From Candidatus Hodarchaeota archaeon (lineage in GTDB: Archaea > Asgardarchaeota > Heimdallarchaeia > Hodarchaeales > Hodarchaeaceae), in assembly GCA_030589605.1 (NCBI GenBank), contig JAUUVJ010000298.1:1-5659 (forward strand): a stretch of DNA of 5,659 bases, written 5' to 3'. Below, one piece after another: positions 1-5,623 of this stretch. A program made the translations under genes and the position numbers. Under the pieces are notes generated by a model, which was given only the letters and a program-made list of their open reading frames with translations, was not told the origin of the DNA and made no database searches. The first letter of the stretch is position 1; every line of letters begins with the position of its first letter.

Positions 1-1
1 A

Positions 2-1561
2 TGGCGTATCGAGAAAACAGGGTATGGTATTGTAGCATTCATCACCAACCATGGTTTTTTGAGCAATCCCACTTTTCGTGGGATGCGTCAGCAATTAATG
101 AAGTCATTTGATGAAATTTATATTCTTGATCTCCATGGAAATATAAGAAGTAAGGAAAAATCGCCTGATGGGGTAAAAGACGAAAACATTTTCGATATTC
201 AACAAGGGGTTTGTATTACTATTTTCATTAAGAATCCTCGGAAGAATGATAAAACACACATTCATAGGTCAGATTTATGGGGATCACGTGATGAGAAATT
301 TGTTTTTTTGAAAGAAAATGATATCTCAACAATCGAATGGAAAAAAGTAGAATCGTTTAGTCCTTGGTACATGTATTATCCTTTACACATGGAACAATGG
401 GATAAATACAAATTGGGATGGTCAATTCCTGATATATTTTCTTCCTATTCTGTTGGTATTATGACGGGTTTGGATAATTTAACTATTAAAGACACCCCAC
501 AGGAAGTTCAAAAGGTAGTTGAAGATTTTATTTGGCTTTCTAAATCTAATTTCATGATGAAATATGATTTACCAAAAGAAAGGCGACAATGGTCTTATTC
601 AAAAGCGAAAAAAGATCTCCTAGCAAGTGGTTTATCATCTAGTACGGATAAAATACAAATATCCAAAAAAATTAAGAAGATGATTGTACCGATTCTTTAT
701 CGTCCTTTTGATACGCGATTTACGTTTTTTACAGGAAGATCTCGTGGTTTTCACGAACGACCACGGGGAACTATAATGAATCATATATTGAAAGGCAAGA
801 ATCTGGGGTTAATTGTATCTCGAAACTCAAAACCCTCTACATGGAGAGATGTACTGATAACTGAAAACATAATTGAATTAGGGGTAATAGCTACTAGACC
901 AGGAAATAATGCTCCTCTTTTTCCTCTATATTTATTTGAAGAAACAGACTTAGGAATACAAAGGACTATTAATTTTACTCAAGACTTTAGAAAATTCATT
1001 CAAGAAATGCAAAAAATGTACAAATCTGATAAAGAAATTAAACCAGAGAAACTTCTATATTACATGTATGCAATACTTCATTCTATTAATTATAGAGAGA
1101 ATTTTGAAGAATTCCTTAAAATTGACTATCCAAGAATACCATTCACAAATAATAAGGGGTTATTTGATGATCTTGTGAAAATTGGTAAACGACTAATTAA
1201 CTTACATCTAATGGCACCGAATTTCATTGAGGGAGAATTTAAGGAAAACCAAATTCAAATAACTAGGTTAAACAACTCTCCAATTGTAAAAAGAATTCAA
1301 TATCTGAATGATGACTGTTTATATATCAATAATGATACTTTTTTTAAAGGAATATCAAAGAATGTTTTTGAATTTCGTATTGGAAGTTATAAAGTTTGTC
1401 AAAAGTGGTTAAAACGCCATAGAGGCGAAGTTCTAAAAGAAAGAGGAATACAAGAGTTTATGAAAGTTGCAACAATAATCGATAAAACGCTAGAGTTTAT
1501 GAGTGACATAGATGATCTAATAAACAAACATGGAGGGTGGGATTTTTCTTTCCTACATTAA
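2..1561 (+). CDS. Type ISP restriction-modification enzyme, C-terminal part (methyltransferase end plus target-recognition domain), 5' partial
   Basis: This is the end of a single-chain Type ISP (LlaBIII/LlaGI-like) restriction-modification protein. In that family one polypeptide carries nuclease, helicase, N6-adenine methyltransferase and target-recognition domains. Only 519 residues are visible. The reading frame is open to the left edge: codons 2-58 read WRIEKTGYGIVAFITNHGF and continue without a break, matching the segment after the NPPY catalytic motif of these methyltransferases. The TTG at 59 is therefore an internal leucine. Landmarks, numbered from the first visible codon: FITNHGFL 13-20, LDLHGN 42-47, DENIFDIQQGV 60-70, YRPFDTR 233-239, TGRSRGF 244-250, FPLYLF 307-312, YYMYAILHS 353-361, IDYPRIPF 374-381, and the C-terminal FEFRIGSYKVCQKWLKRHRG around 456-475. 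The last part is typical of the ISP specificity domain. The NPPY motif, SAM-binding motif, helicase and nuclease lie outside, so it cannot be told whether the enzyme is full Type ISP or a shorter Type IIG-like form. No frameshift is seen. Confidence 0.9.
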   Translation, partial: WRIEKTGYGIVAFITNHGFLSNPTFRGMRQQLMKSFDEIYILDLHGNIRSKEKSPDGVKDENIFDIQQGVCITIFIKNPRKNDKTHIHRSDLWGSRDEKFVFLKENDISTIEWKKVESFSPWYMYYPLHMEQWDKYKLGWSIPDIFSSYSVGIMTGLDNLTIKDTPQEVQKVVEDFIWLSKSNFMMKYDLPKERRQWSYSKAKKDLLASGLSSSTDKIQISKKIKKMIVPILYRPFDTRFTFFTGRSRGFHERPRGTIMNHILKGKNLGLIVSRNSKPSTWRDVLITENIIELGVIATRPGNNAPLFPLYLFEETDLGIQRTINFTQDFRKFIQEMQKMYKSDKEIKPEKLLYYMYAILHSINYRENFEEFLKIDYPRIPFTNNKGLFDDLVKIGKRLINLHLMAPNFIEGEFKENQIQITRLNNSPIVKRIQYLNDDCLYINNDTFFKGISKNVFEFRIGSYKVCQKWLKRHRGEVLKERGIQEFMKVATIIDKTLEFMSDIDDLINKHGGWDFSFLH

Positions 1562-1564
1562 TAG

Positions 1565-1571
1565 AAAAAAA
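1565..1571 (-). terminator. Oligo-T terminator candidate after the ABC permease gene
   Basis: Just past the permease stop codon (1593-1595), the minus strand reads CCCCTTTTTTT, a run of seven T after four C. Archaeal termination commonly uses T-rich runs without a hairpin. The 31-bp gap between the two convergent genes leaves little other room for termination. The + strand gene has only a T5 run (1596-1600) just past its end, inside the permease gene. Confidence 0.45.
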
Positions 1572-1592
1572 GGGGAAAAGAGGAGAAATTAG

Positions 1593-2738
1593 CTATTTTT
1601 CTCGACCAAATTTTGCGAAGATACCTATTCCTACAATGATAACAACGATACAATAAACAATTAATACCAATAGGTCGTAAATAACCGTTTCACTTGTGAT
1701 CGCTGCTCCTCTTAAGAGAATCGAGGTTAATGCGTCTGTTACATAGTAGCTTGGTACTAATTGTCCTATATCGGATGATCCTGGTACAAAAGTTCCAAAA
1801 AACATCTGAGGAAGGATGAAAATAAAACTAATTCCAGTTGCTGCTCCTGGGGTTTTAGCAAGGGAGGCTGCTATTAAACCAAATCCTACACTGATTAAAG
1901 CTAATAACATTACCATTATGAATGAGAGCAATAGTCCAGTTAGCTCTGCTTGAGATTTAAATCCCAAAAGACTAGCTACTGCAAAGACTATTCCAACTTG
2001 GAGAATGGCAGTAGCCATATTTGCAAGCATACTGCTCAGTATCACCTCACTTGGAGAAGTGGGTGTTAGTTGGATACGTCGAAGTAATCCTTTAGATCTT
2101 TGTTCTGTAAAAGCATCTGCTACAATCATTGTGATAAAAATAGCTGCAAAAGCAAACATACCTGGTGCCATTAAATCAAATTGGGTTGTATGCTCAGAAT
2201 CGACTTCAGCTGGATTTCCAAGACGAATTGGTGATTGAGGAGCGTTTGTTGCACTTTCTCCGTAGAGAGTAGTGAACAACAGTTGTTGAATTAGTGGGGG
2301 AATGGCACTACTAGCTATGAGTGACCCTTGGTCTACAAATAATTCAACAGTCACATTCGTCCAAGTACTTGGATTCGTGGAATTTAGCCAATAGGAATCA
2401 ATACTTGCTCCAAAATCAGTCGGGATAACTATTAAAGCAGATATCTTACCTTGAGCTAAGTCATTTTCACCTGTTTCACTATCTGAGTAACTTGTGTTCA
2501 CAAAAACCTCATTTTCAGATATATTTCCAATAAAATATTCAGACCAGACGGTATTGTCTAAGTCAACTATACCGACAGTGTATGTGGAATTACCAATTGC
2601 GGAACCTCCACCAAATGCTAACCCAAAAGCTCCAGTTAAGACAATCGGAAATAAAATTGCTAAGAACAGGGTTGCGGGGACTCTGTAAAGTGATTTAATT
2701 TCTTTATTCAAAAGGGCATTAATTCTTCTAATATTCAT
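1593..2738 (-). CDS. ABC-2 type transporter permease (DrrB-like/ABC2_membrane_3 type), 381 aa
   Basis: This is the membrane subunit of an ABC-2 exporter, working with the ATPase encoded just upstream. From the chosen start there is a short cytoplasmic N-terminus with the usual NKEIKSLYR-like segment. Hydrophobic segment 1 (about 22-44) is followed by a large external domain (about 45-189) rich in N, S and T. Five more hydrophobic segments follow (about 190-210, 236-259, 266-294, 299-319 and 353-376). A basic stretch, EQRSKGLLRRIQLTPTSPSE (212-231), sits between segments 2 and 3 and is a family hallmark (coupling loop). Length and topology fit a complete subunit that would act as a dimer in the cytoplasmic membrane. 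The frame is open to a GTG at 2756, but the ATG at 2738 is chosen because GAGGT lies exactly 7 nt before it and the GTG has no such site. The exported substrate (drug, lipid, peptide or other) cannot be read from the sequence. Confidence 0.9.
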   Translation of the reverse strand: MNIRRINALLNKEIKSLYRVPATLFLAILFPIVLTGAFGLAFGGGSAIGNSTYTVGIVDLDNTVWSEYFIGNISENEVFVNTSYSDSETGENDLAQGKISALIVIPTDFGASIDSYWLNSTNPSTWTNVTVELFVDQGSLIASSAIPPLIQQLLFTTLYGESATNAPQSPIRLGNPAEVDSEHTTQFDLMAPGMFAFAAIFITMIVADAFTEQRSKGLLRRIQLTPTSPSEVILSSMLANMATAILQVGIVFAVASLLGFKSQAELTGLLLSFIMVMLLALISVGFGLIAASLAKTPGAATGISFIFILPQMFFGTFVPGSSDIGQLVPSYYVTDALTSILLRGAAITSETVIYDLLVLIVYCIVVIIVGIGIFAKFGREK

Positions 2739-2745
2739 TATCTCT

Positions 2746-2750
2746 ACCTC
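2746..2750 (-). promoter_or_regulatory. Shine-Dalgarno site fixing the permease start, fused to the ATPase stop codon
   Basis: The minus strand reads TGAGGT at 2751-2746. TGA is the ATPase stop, and GAGGT is complementary to the archaeal 16S rRNA 3' end. A 7-nt spacer leads to ATG at 2738. This supports ATG 2738 over GTG 2756 and suggests translational coupling of the two subunits. Confidence 0.75.
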
Positions 2751-3489
2751 ATTCACGAATTTTTTTTCCAGTTATTTTGAGAAACACTCCTTCCAAGTCA
2801 TTTGCGTTATGTTCTTGCATTAAAGCTTGGGGTGTGTTAAGAGCTATTATTTTTCCCTCATCAATGATTCCAACCCGATCACATAAAGCTTCGGCTTCTT
2901 CGATATAATGAGTTGTCAATATAACAGTTTTATTTCGTTCTTTGAGATTTTTTACAAAACCCCATGTAGCTCTACGAGATTGAGGATCCATAGCAACTGT
3001 TGGTTCGTCAAGAAACGCAATTTCTGGGTCATTGATTAAAGCCATCACTAGACTAATTCTTCTGATCATACCCCCACTATAATTTCCTGCACGGCGGGTA
3101 GCTCCTTCGACTAATCCTACTAGTTCCAATAATTCTTCCGTTCGTTGTTTTAATACCTTTTTAGGTACATTATGCAAATTTCCGAACAGTTCTACGTTTT
3201 CTCTACCTGTAAGATAAGGATAAAATGCTGGTTCCTGTGGACAAACTCCTATAAGCTTACGAATCTCATTGATGTGGCTTTTTATATCAAATCCACCAAC
3301 AAAAGCCGTTCCACTAGTAGGTTCGAGTAAACCAGTCATTATGGAGATGGCAGTAGTTTTCCCTGCACCATTAGGTCCCAGTAGACCAAAGAGTTCTCCA
3401 GATTTGACCTCAAAACTCAGATCATTAACTGCAGTGAAGTCACCAAATTTTTTGAAAAGGTTTTGGACCTTAATTCCATTCTGTTTCAT
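2749..3489 (-). CDS. ABC transporter ATP-binding protein (DrrA-type exporter ATPase), 246 aa
   Basis: This is the cytoplasmic nucleotide-binding subunit that powers the ABC-2 permease encoded next. All ATPase motifs are present and intact: Walker A GPNGAGKT (38-45), Q-loop Q85 in CPQEPAFYPYLTGREN, signature YSGGM (137-141) followed by IRR, Walker B IAFLDEP (157-163) with catalytic E162, and switch histidine H194 in TTHYIEEAE. The D-loop reads VAMDP (165-169), where the more usual form is VGLDP; this is a mild variation. The C-terminal NDLEGVFLKITGK resembles the LEDVFL(K/R)LTG ending of DrrA-like exporter ATPases and argues against an importer. The length is normal for the family. The start ATG has GAGGT 7 nt upstream, overlapping the stop of the 136-aa gene before it. 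It is the middle gene of a tightly packed minus-strand unit, with 10 nt to the gene on each side. The substrate is unknown. Confidence 0.95.
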   Translation of the reverse strand: MKQNGIKVQNLFKKFGDFTAVNDLSFEVKSGELFGLLGPNGAGKTTAISIMTGLLEPTSGTAFVGGFDIKSHINEIRKLIGVCPQEPAFYPYLTGRENVELFGNLHNVPKKVLKQRTEELLELVGLVEGATRRAGNYSGGMIRRISLVMALINDPEIAFLDEPTVAMDPQSRRATWGFVKNLKERNKTVILTTHYIEEAEALCDRVGIIDEGKIIALNTPQALMQEHNANDLEGVFLKITGKKIRE

Positions 3490-3496
3490 TTTAATT

Positions 3497-3501
3497 ACCT
3501 C
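3497..3501 (-). promoter_or_regulatory. Shine-Dalgarno site of the ATPase gene, overlapping the stop of the 136-aa gene
   Basis: The minus strand reads TGAGGT at 3502-3497, followed by a 7-nt spacer and ATG at 3489. TGA ends the upstream 136-aa gene. The geometry is identical to the ATPase/permease junction, which points to one co-translated messenger. Confidence 0.75.
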
Positions 3502-3910
3502 ATGTTTTATGTTTTAATTTTTCTCCTTCTTGAAAGTGAAAAAGAAGATTTTCTAGTTCTTTTGTAGGTTCTGATTTCAGGTTTTTTATTGCAAACCATA
3601 TTCCTTCTTCAATTACAATATCTAACGTAAATCCATTAGCATGTAATACTAGAAGATATTGTAAATATCGTATCTGGTTTTCAAGGGCTAAATGTAACTT
3701 ACTATCATCAATTTGTGAAAAACCTGAGTAAGCAACTTCTACCTGAAGTGAAATTTGTTTAGTCAGAATATTCCCGACAAAGTAAAATTTGATCCATTCA
3801 GAAGTATAAACGGTTAACGATAATTCATCTGGAGTATCAATTGTTGAAGAAATCTCTTCAAGATCATTTAGAAGGTTTTTATAGTGTTGATTTAGTTCTT
3901 TTTTTTTCAT
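3500..3910 (-). CDS. Unrecognised 136-aa soluble protein, first gene of the ABC exporter unit
   Basis: I do not recognise a family. The protein has no signal peptide and no membrane segment. By eye the order of elements is a charged helix (about 2-23), three strands (about 29-36, 38-46, 50-61), a long amphipathic helix (about 69-92), two strands (about 93-100 with FTLDIVIEE, and 103-110 with IWFAIKNL), a helix (about 115-126) and a Lys-rich tail. That alpha-beta3-alpha-beta2-alpha order resembles the CesT secretion-chaperone/YbjN fold, but this is only a topology guess without a motif match. Start: the ATG at 3910 is the only Met in the protein. No good Shine-Dalgarno is seen (AAGG lies about 13 nt away), so the exact start is less certain. 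Its stop codon is built into the ATPase gene's ribosome-binding site, which implies linked expression and perhaps a regulatory or accessory role for the exporter (inference). Confidence 0.75.
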   Translation of the reverse strand: MKKKELNQHYKNLLNDLEEISSTIDTPDELSLTVYTSEWIKFYFVGNILTKQISLQVEVAYSGFSQIDDSKLHLALENQIRYLQYLLVLHANGFTLDIVIEEGIWFAIKNLKSEPTKELENLLFHFQEGEKLKHKT

Positions 3911-3946
3911 CGTCTTTATTAATCCTTAATTTCTATTTTTCAAATG

Positions 3947-3955
3947 AAAAAAAAA
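3947..3955 (-). terminator. T9 run after the 70-aa membrane protein gene
   Basis: In the 53-bp gap between the 70-aa gene and the 136-aa gene, the minus strand carries nine T in a row, 8 nt past the stop at 3964. This fits an archaeal oligo-T terminator. No clear TATA box was found between it and the next start at 3910, so termination may be partial and the downstream genes may be read through. Confidence 0.45.
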
Positions 3956-3963
3956 GAGGAGAT

Positions 3964-4176
3964 TTAACTCTCATCTTCTGTGTCCAATATATCCAATCCT
4001 AATACTGCTAAACATGCCATCCCTAGACCAAGGGGTAGAGTCATATCTTGTACTGGTGTTGATTGTACTATAGCAAGAACAGATATTATAACACTTGCAA
4101 TTCCCATTGCTAACGGAATTGCTAAGAGAATGTAATTCGTTATTTGAGAAAATGTTAGTTTTTTTGATTCAGACAT
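3964..4176 (-). CDS. Small two-helix membrane protein of unknown function, 70 aa
   Basis: This is a short protein with a polar N-terminus (MSESKKLTFSQ). It has two hydrophobic segments, about 14-37 (YILLAIPLAMGIASVIISVL) and about 45-62 (LPLGLGMACLAVLGLDIL), joined by a short polar turn with QSTPVQD, and an acidic end (DTEDES). It is predicted to form a membrane hairpin. I do not recognise a family. That it is a real gene is supported by GAGG (minus strand, 4187-4184) exactly 7 nt before the ATG, the same spacing as at the ABC genes, a TATA box at the expected distance upstream, and an oligo-T run after the stop. It runs in the same direction as the exporter unit and lies 53 bp ahead of it. 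It could be a small accessory subunit, but nothing in the sequence proves a link. Confidence 0.7.
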   Translation of the reverse strand: MSESKKLTFSQITNYILLAIPLAMGIASVIISVLAIVQSTPVQDMTLPLGLGMACLAVLGLDILDTEDES

Positions 4177-4202
4177 TTTTTTTCCTCTTTTTGATTATTT
4201 AC

Positions 4203-4220
4203 TGATTAATTACTTAATCA
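4203..4220. promoter_or_regulatory. Perfect palindrome, operator candidate at the 70-aa gene start site
   Basis: TGATTAA-TTAC-TTAATCA has two perfect 7-bp arms with a 4-bp spacer. It lies about 24-45 bp from the centre of the TATA box at 4244-4251, on the downstream side, covering the predicted transcription start near 4221. Binding there would block initiation, so a repressor site is the natural reading. A dimeric winged-helix protein, such as the Lrp-like regulator encoded nearby, is one candidate binder (inference). Confidence 0.5.
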
Positions 4221-4243
4221 CGATAATCTGTGCATTATTATTG

Positions 4244-4251
4244 ATATATAA
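4244..4251 (-). promoter_or_regulatory. TATA box candidate for the 70-aa gene
   Basis: The minus strand reads TTATATAT. An archaeal start about 26 bp downstream would fall near 4221, leaving a leader of about 45 nt with the GAGG site. The element is nearly symmetric (GATATATAA on the + strand), so it could also direct a + strand transcript starting near 4273. Confidence 0.5.
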
Positions 4252-4260
4252 CCTTGGGAG

Positions 4261-4438
4261 CAGTCTAGTTCAGAAATGGAAGCGTTTCTTTCGGTTTCTA
4301 AGGCCGAAAAGTGAACCAAATAGATCGATATCTGACTGTGCACAATTAATCGATTTCTGGAAAATCGGTTCAAAATCGCTTTCAATTAGGTTAGATCTCA
4401 AAAAACAGGAAAAATTGACAATTAAATATATTTTTTTT
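4261..4438 (+). ncRNA. Candidate structured small RNA (GC-raised block ending in T8)
   Basis: This block lies within a gene-free region and stands out by composition, about 39% G+C beside about 21%. Three helices nest: CAGTC 4261-4265 with GACTG 4334-4338, GTTCA 4268-4272 with TGAAC 4312-4316, and TTTCGGTT 4289-4296 with GGCCGAAA 4302-4309 (with G-U pairs). A second hairpin, 4348-4370, follows, and a T8 run at 4431-4438 could end a + transcript. Short nested pairings arise often by chance, strand is uncertain, and no known RNA family is recognised. It does not fold as a tRNA. Confidence 0.25.
4348..4370. other. Hairpin in the GC-raised intergenic block
   Basis: AATCGATTT, loop CTGGA, AAATCGGTT gives nine pairs, one of them G-U when read as + strand RNA. 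No T-run follows directly, so it does not look like a terminator. Confidence 0.35.
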
Positions 4439-4512
4439 AACTTTCATCCTTTCACGTGTGTATAAAAAAGACTTCAAACTTAAAATGAGAGAATTAATAA
4501 GATTAAAAAAAT

Positions 4513-4559
4513 AACCATTCAGTTTAGGTTTTTACTAAAAAAAAGAACCATTTAGTTCA
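4513..4559. repeat. Pair of 14-bp direct repeats spaced by 33 bp
   Basis: AACCATTCAGTTTA (4513-4526) and AACCATTTAGTTCA (4546-4559) match at 12 of 14 positions, with starts 33 bp apart, about three helical turns. They lie downstream of the regulator gene in very AT-rich DNA. The role is unknown. Confidence 0.35.
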
Positions 4560-4624
4560 TTATTTGAATATCATTTTAAGCATGAAATTCAACCAATAAG
4601 TAAAAAATATGTTTATATTGATCT

Positions 4625-4638
4625 AAAAAGCTTAAAAA
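4625..4638 (-). terminator. Double T5 run after the Lrp-like regulator gene
   Basis: About 13 nt past the stop at 4651, the minus strand reads CTTTTTAAGCTTTTTAG, two T5 runs in close series. This fits an archaeal oligo-T terminator for the 304-aa gene. Confidence 0.45.
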
Positions 4639-4650
4639 GTTCAATTCATC

Positions 4651-5565
4651 CTATCTTTCTTTATAGAATAGGCCAGCTTCAGCTAATATCTCTTTTAACC
4701 TGATTGTTTTGATATCTGGATAAACTCTAGAGGGTTCTCCTAAATAGGTTATAAGAGAGGTAATCTTTGGGTTTTTTTTCAATTCTTGAGAGATTTCTTG
4801 AACCCTTTTCATATCTTTCACAATAAAAGTAGCAAAAAGGAGCGGATTTGTTGCAGAAATCATCGGTGCAAAATATTCGAGAGGGAACTGTTTCTGTAAT
4901 AATGAAAGAATTTGATTAAAGTTGATCTCTTTTTCATCCCAATGGATTCTAAGCATAATTACTAATCCTCCTGCATTGGGATTCCAAGAAATTGTAAAAT
5001 TTACTCCACCTCCCTCTTTTAACTCATTGATAACTTTACTTACTATTCGAGATGTCAATCCAGATCTCTTAGCTATCTCACTGACTGGCATTCGTGAATC
5101 TTCTACTAAATATCTTAATACTTTCAACTGTAAGGGTGAAAATTCTATCTTTTCACCTTTAGCGTATAACAATGGATGCAATTCAACAGTTCTTACTTGT
5201 GGTAAATTCCTAAGAAAAGAACCTAACTCGGAAAGACCAGATGTGCCACTAAAGCAGGCAAAAACGTTGTAAATCCCTCCAGACATTTTTCCAATATAAC
5301 TTACCATTGGATTATTTCCAATGGTCTCAATAAACTCCTCATCTTCGGTACCATCAGTTGTTACTAGACTCATAGAAATATCAGCGTCAACCATTGCTAA
5401 ACTTAATTCAACGTAAAAATCCTCAATAACACCCATTGAACGCATCTTATTGAAACGTTTCTTGATGGCATTAGCAGAAACTTTATTTTTTTCAGCTATT
5501 TCTTGAAATGTTACCCTACAATAGCTGAAAAGATCTAAAAGGATATTTCTATCGATGGAATCCAT
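4651..5565 (-). CDS. Tandem Lrp/AsnC-like winged-helix transcription regulator, 304 aa
   Basis: This is a probable DNA-binding regulator made of two Lrp/AsnC-like units in one chain. Unit 1 has a winged helix at about 1-50, opening MDSIDRNILLDL with recognition helix SANAIKKRFNKM at 30-41 and wing GVIEDF, then a RAM-like ligand/oligomerisation domain at about 53-132 with SGGIYNVFACFSG. Unit 2 has a winged helix at about 142-195 (LQLKVLRYLVEDSRMPVSEI, then SGLTSRIVSKVINEL, GGGVNF) and a second RAM-like domain at about 200-277 (PLLFATFIVKDM). Classic Lrp proteins are about 150-170 aa, so this is a doubled, pseudo-dimeric form. The siroheme decarboxylase AhbA/AhbB family shares this fold, but the arginine-rich motif expected after its first winged helix is not seen, so a regulator is preferred. 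The start is firm: an in-frame TGA lies 9 nt upstream of ATG 5565. It is transcribed toward the 70-aa and ABC genes but separated from them by 474 bp. Ligand and targets are unknown. Confidence 0.85.
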   Translation of the reverse strand: MDSIDRNILLDLFSYCRVTFQEIAEKNKVSANAIKKRFNKMRSMGVIEDFYVELSLAMVDADISMSLVTTDGTEDEEFIETIGNNPMVSYIGKMSGGIYNVFACFSGTSGLSELGSFLRNLPQVRTVELHPLLYAKGEKIEFSPLQLKVLRYLVEDSRMPVSEIAKRSGLTSRIVSKVINELKEGGGVNFTISWNPNAGGLVIMLRIHWDEKEINFNQILSLLQKQFPLEYFAPMISATNPLLFATFIVKDMKRVQEISQELKKNPKITSLITYLGEPSRVYPDIKTIRLKEILAEAGLFYKER

Positions 5566-5587
5566 ATATGGTCACGCTGAATGAATT

Positions 5588-5595
5588 AAATATAA
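5588..5595 (-). promoter_or_regulatory. TATA box of the Lrp-like regulator gene, probable leaderless transcript
   Basis: The minus strand reads TTATATTT, centred about 26 bp before 5566, so transcription should start at or within a base or two of the ATG at 5565. No Shine-Dalgarno is present upstream of that ATG, which agrees with a leaderless messenger. A second AT element (AATATAAAAC, 5614-5605) is an alternative that would give a leader of about 20 nt. Confidence 0.5.
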
Positions 5596-5605
5596 GAATG
5601 GAGCG

Positions 5606-5612
5606 TTTTATA
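5606..5612 (+). promoter_or_regulatory. Possible divergent TATA box
   Basis: TTTTATA on the + strand could start transcription near 5635, running out of the window to the right. Nothing downstream is visible to confirm it, and the same bases may instead serve the minus-strand regulator gene. Confidence 0.2.
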
Positions 5613-5623
5613 TTCACTATAGT

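Larger units (their letters stand above)
4177..4650. other. 474-bp gene-free region between the 70-aa gene and the Lrp-like regulator
   Basis: No convincing protein gene is present. From right to left it holds the oligo-T end of the regulator gene (4625-4638), a very AT-rich part with a near-perfect direct repeat (4513-4559), a block of higher GC with possible RNA structure (4251-4400), and the TATA box and palindrome of the 70-aa gene (4203-4251). By count, 4251-4400 is 59/150 G+C and 4401-4650 is 52/250. The minus strand at 4464-4459 also reads TTTATA, a possible second promoter pointing toward the 70-aa gene. Confidence 0.6.

Noticed and set aside
1..111. ATG at position 1 opening a frame that ends at TGA 109-111
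   Set aside because: It is out of frame with the strongly recognisable methyltransferase sequence in frame 2 and encodes nothing familiar.
2005..2688. Open frames on the + strand within the permease gene (2005-2238, 2494-2688)
   Set aside because: They are antisense to a well-supported membrane protein gene and show no ribosome sites or recognisable motifs.
2739..2756. GTG at 2756 as the permease start, giving 6 extra residues and overlap with the ATPase gene
   Set aside because: It has no ribosome-binding site; the ATG at 2738 has GAGGT at ideal spacing and starts at the family-like MNIRRINALLNKEIK.
3269..3517. Open frame on the + strand across the ATPase start
   Set aside because: It is antisense to the Walker A region of a clear ATPase and has no features of its own.
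4291..4377. tRNA-like elements: a TCGGT/GCCGA stem with a 7-nt loop TTCTAAG (would read CUA, as in pyrrolysine tRNA), and GGTTCAAAATC resembling a T-arm
   Set aside because: There is no matching acceptor or D stem, the T-arm stem does not pair, and the two elements are about 60 nt apart, too far for one tRNA.
4241..4465. 74-codon open frame on the + strand starting at TTG
   Set aside because: It has no Shine-Dalgarno, a rare start codon, low-complexity composition, no recognisable motif, and it begins inside the TATA box of the 70-aa gene. The GC-raised block fits structured RNA better.
4922..5272. 116-codon open frame on the + strand within the regulator gene
   Set aside because: It is antisense to conserved winged-helix sequence, with no ribosome site or motif.
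4651..5565. Identification of the 304-aa protein as a fused siroheme decarboxylase (AhbA/AhbB-like)
   Set aside because: The fold is shared, but the arginine-rich motif expected after the first winged helix is not seen, and no heme or siroheme genes are nearby in this window.
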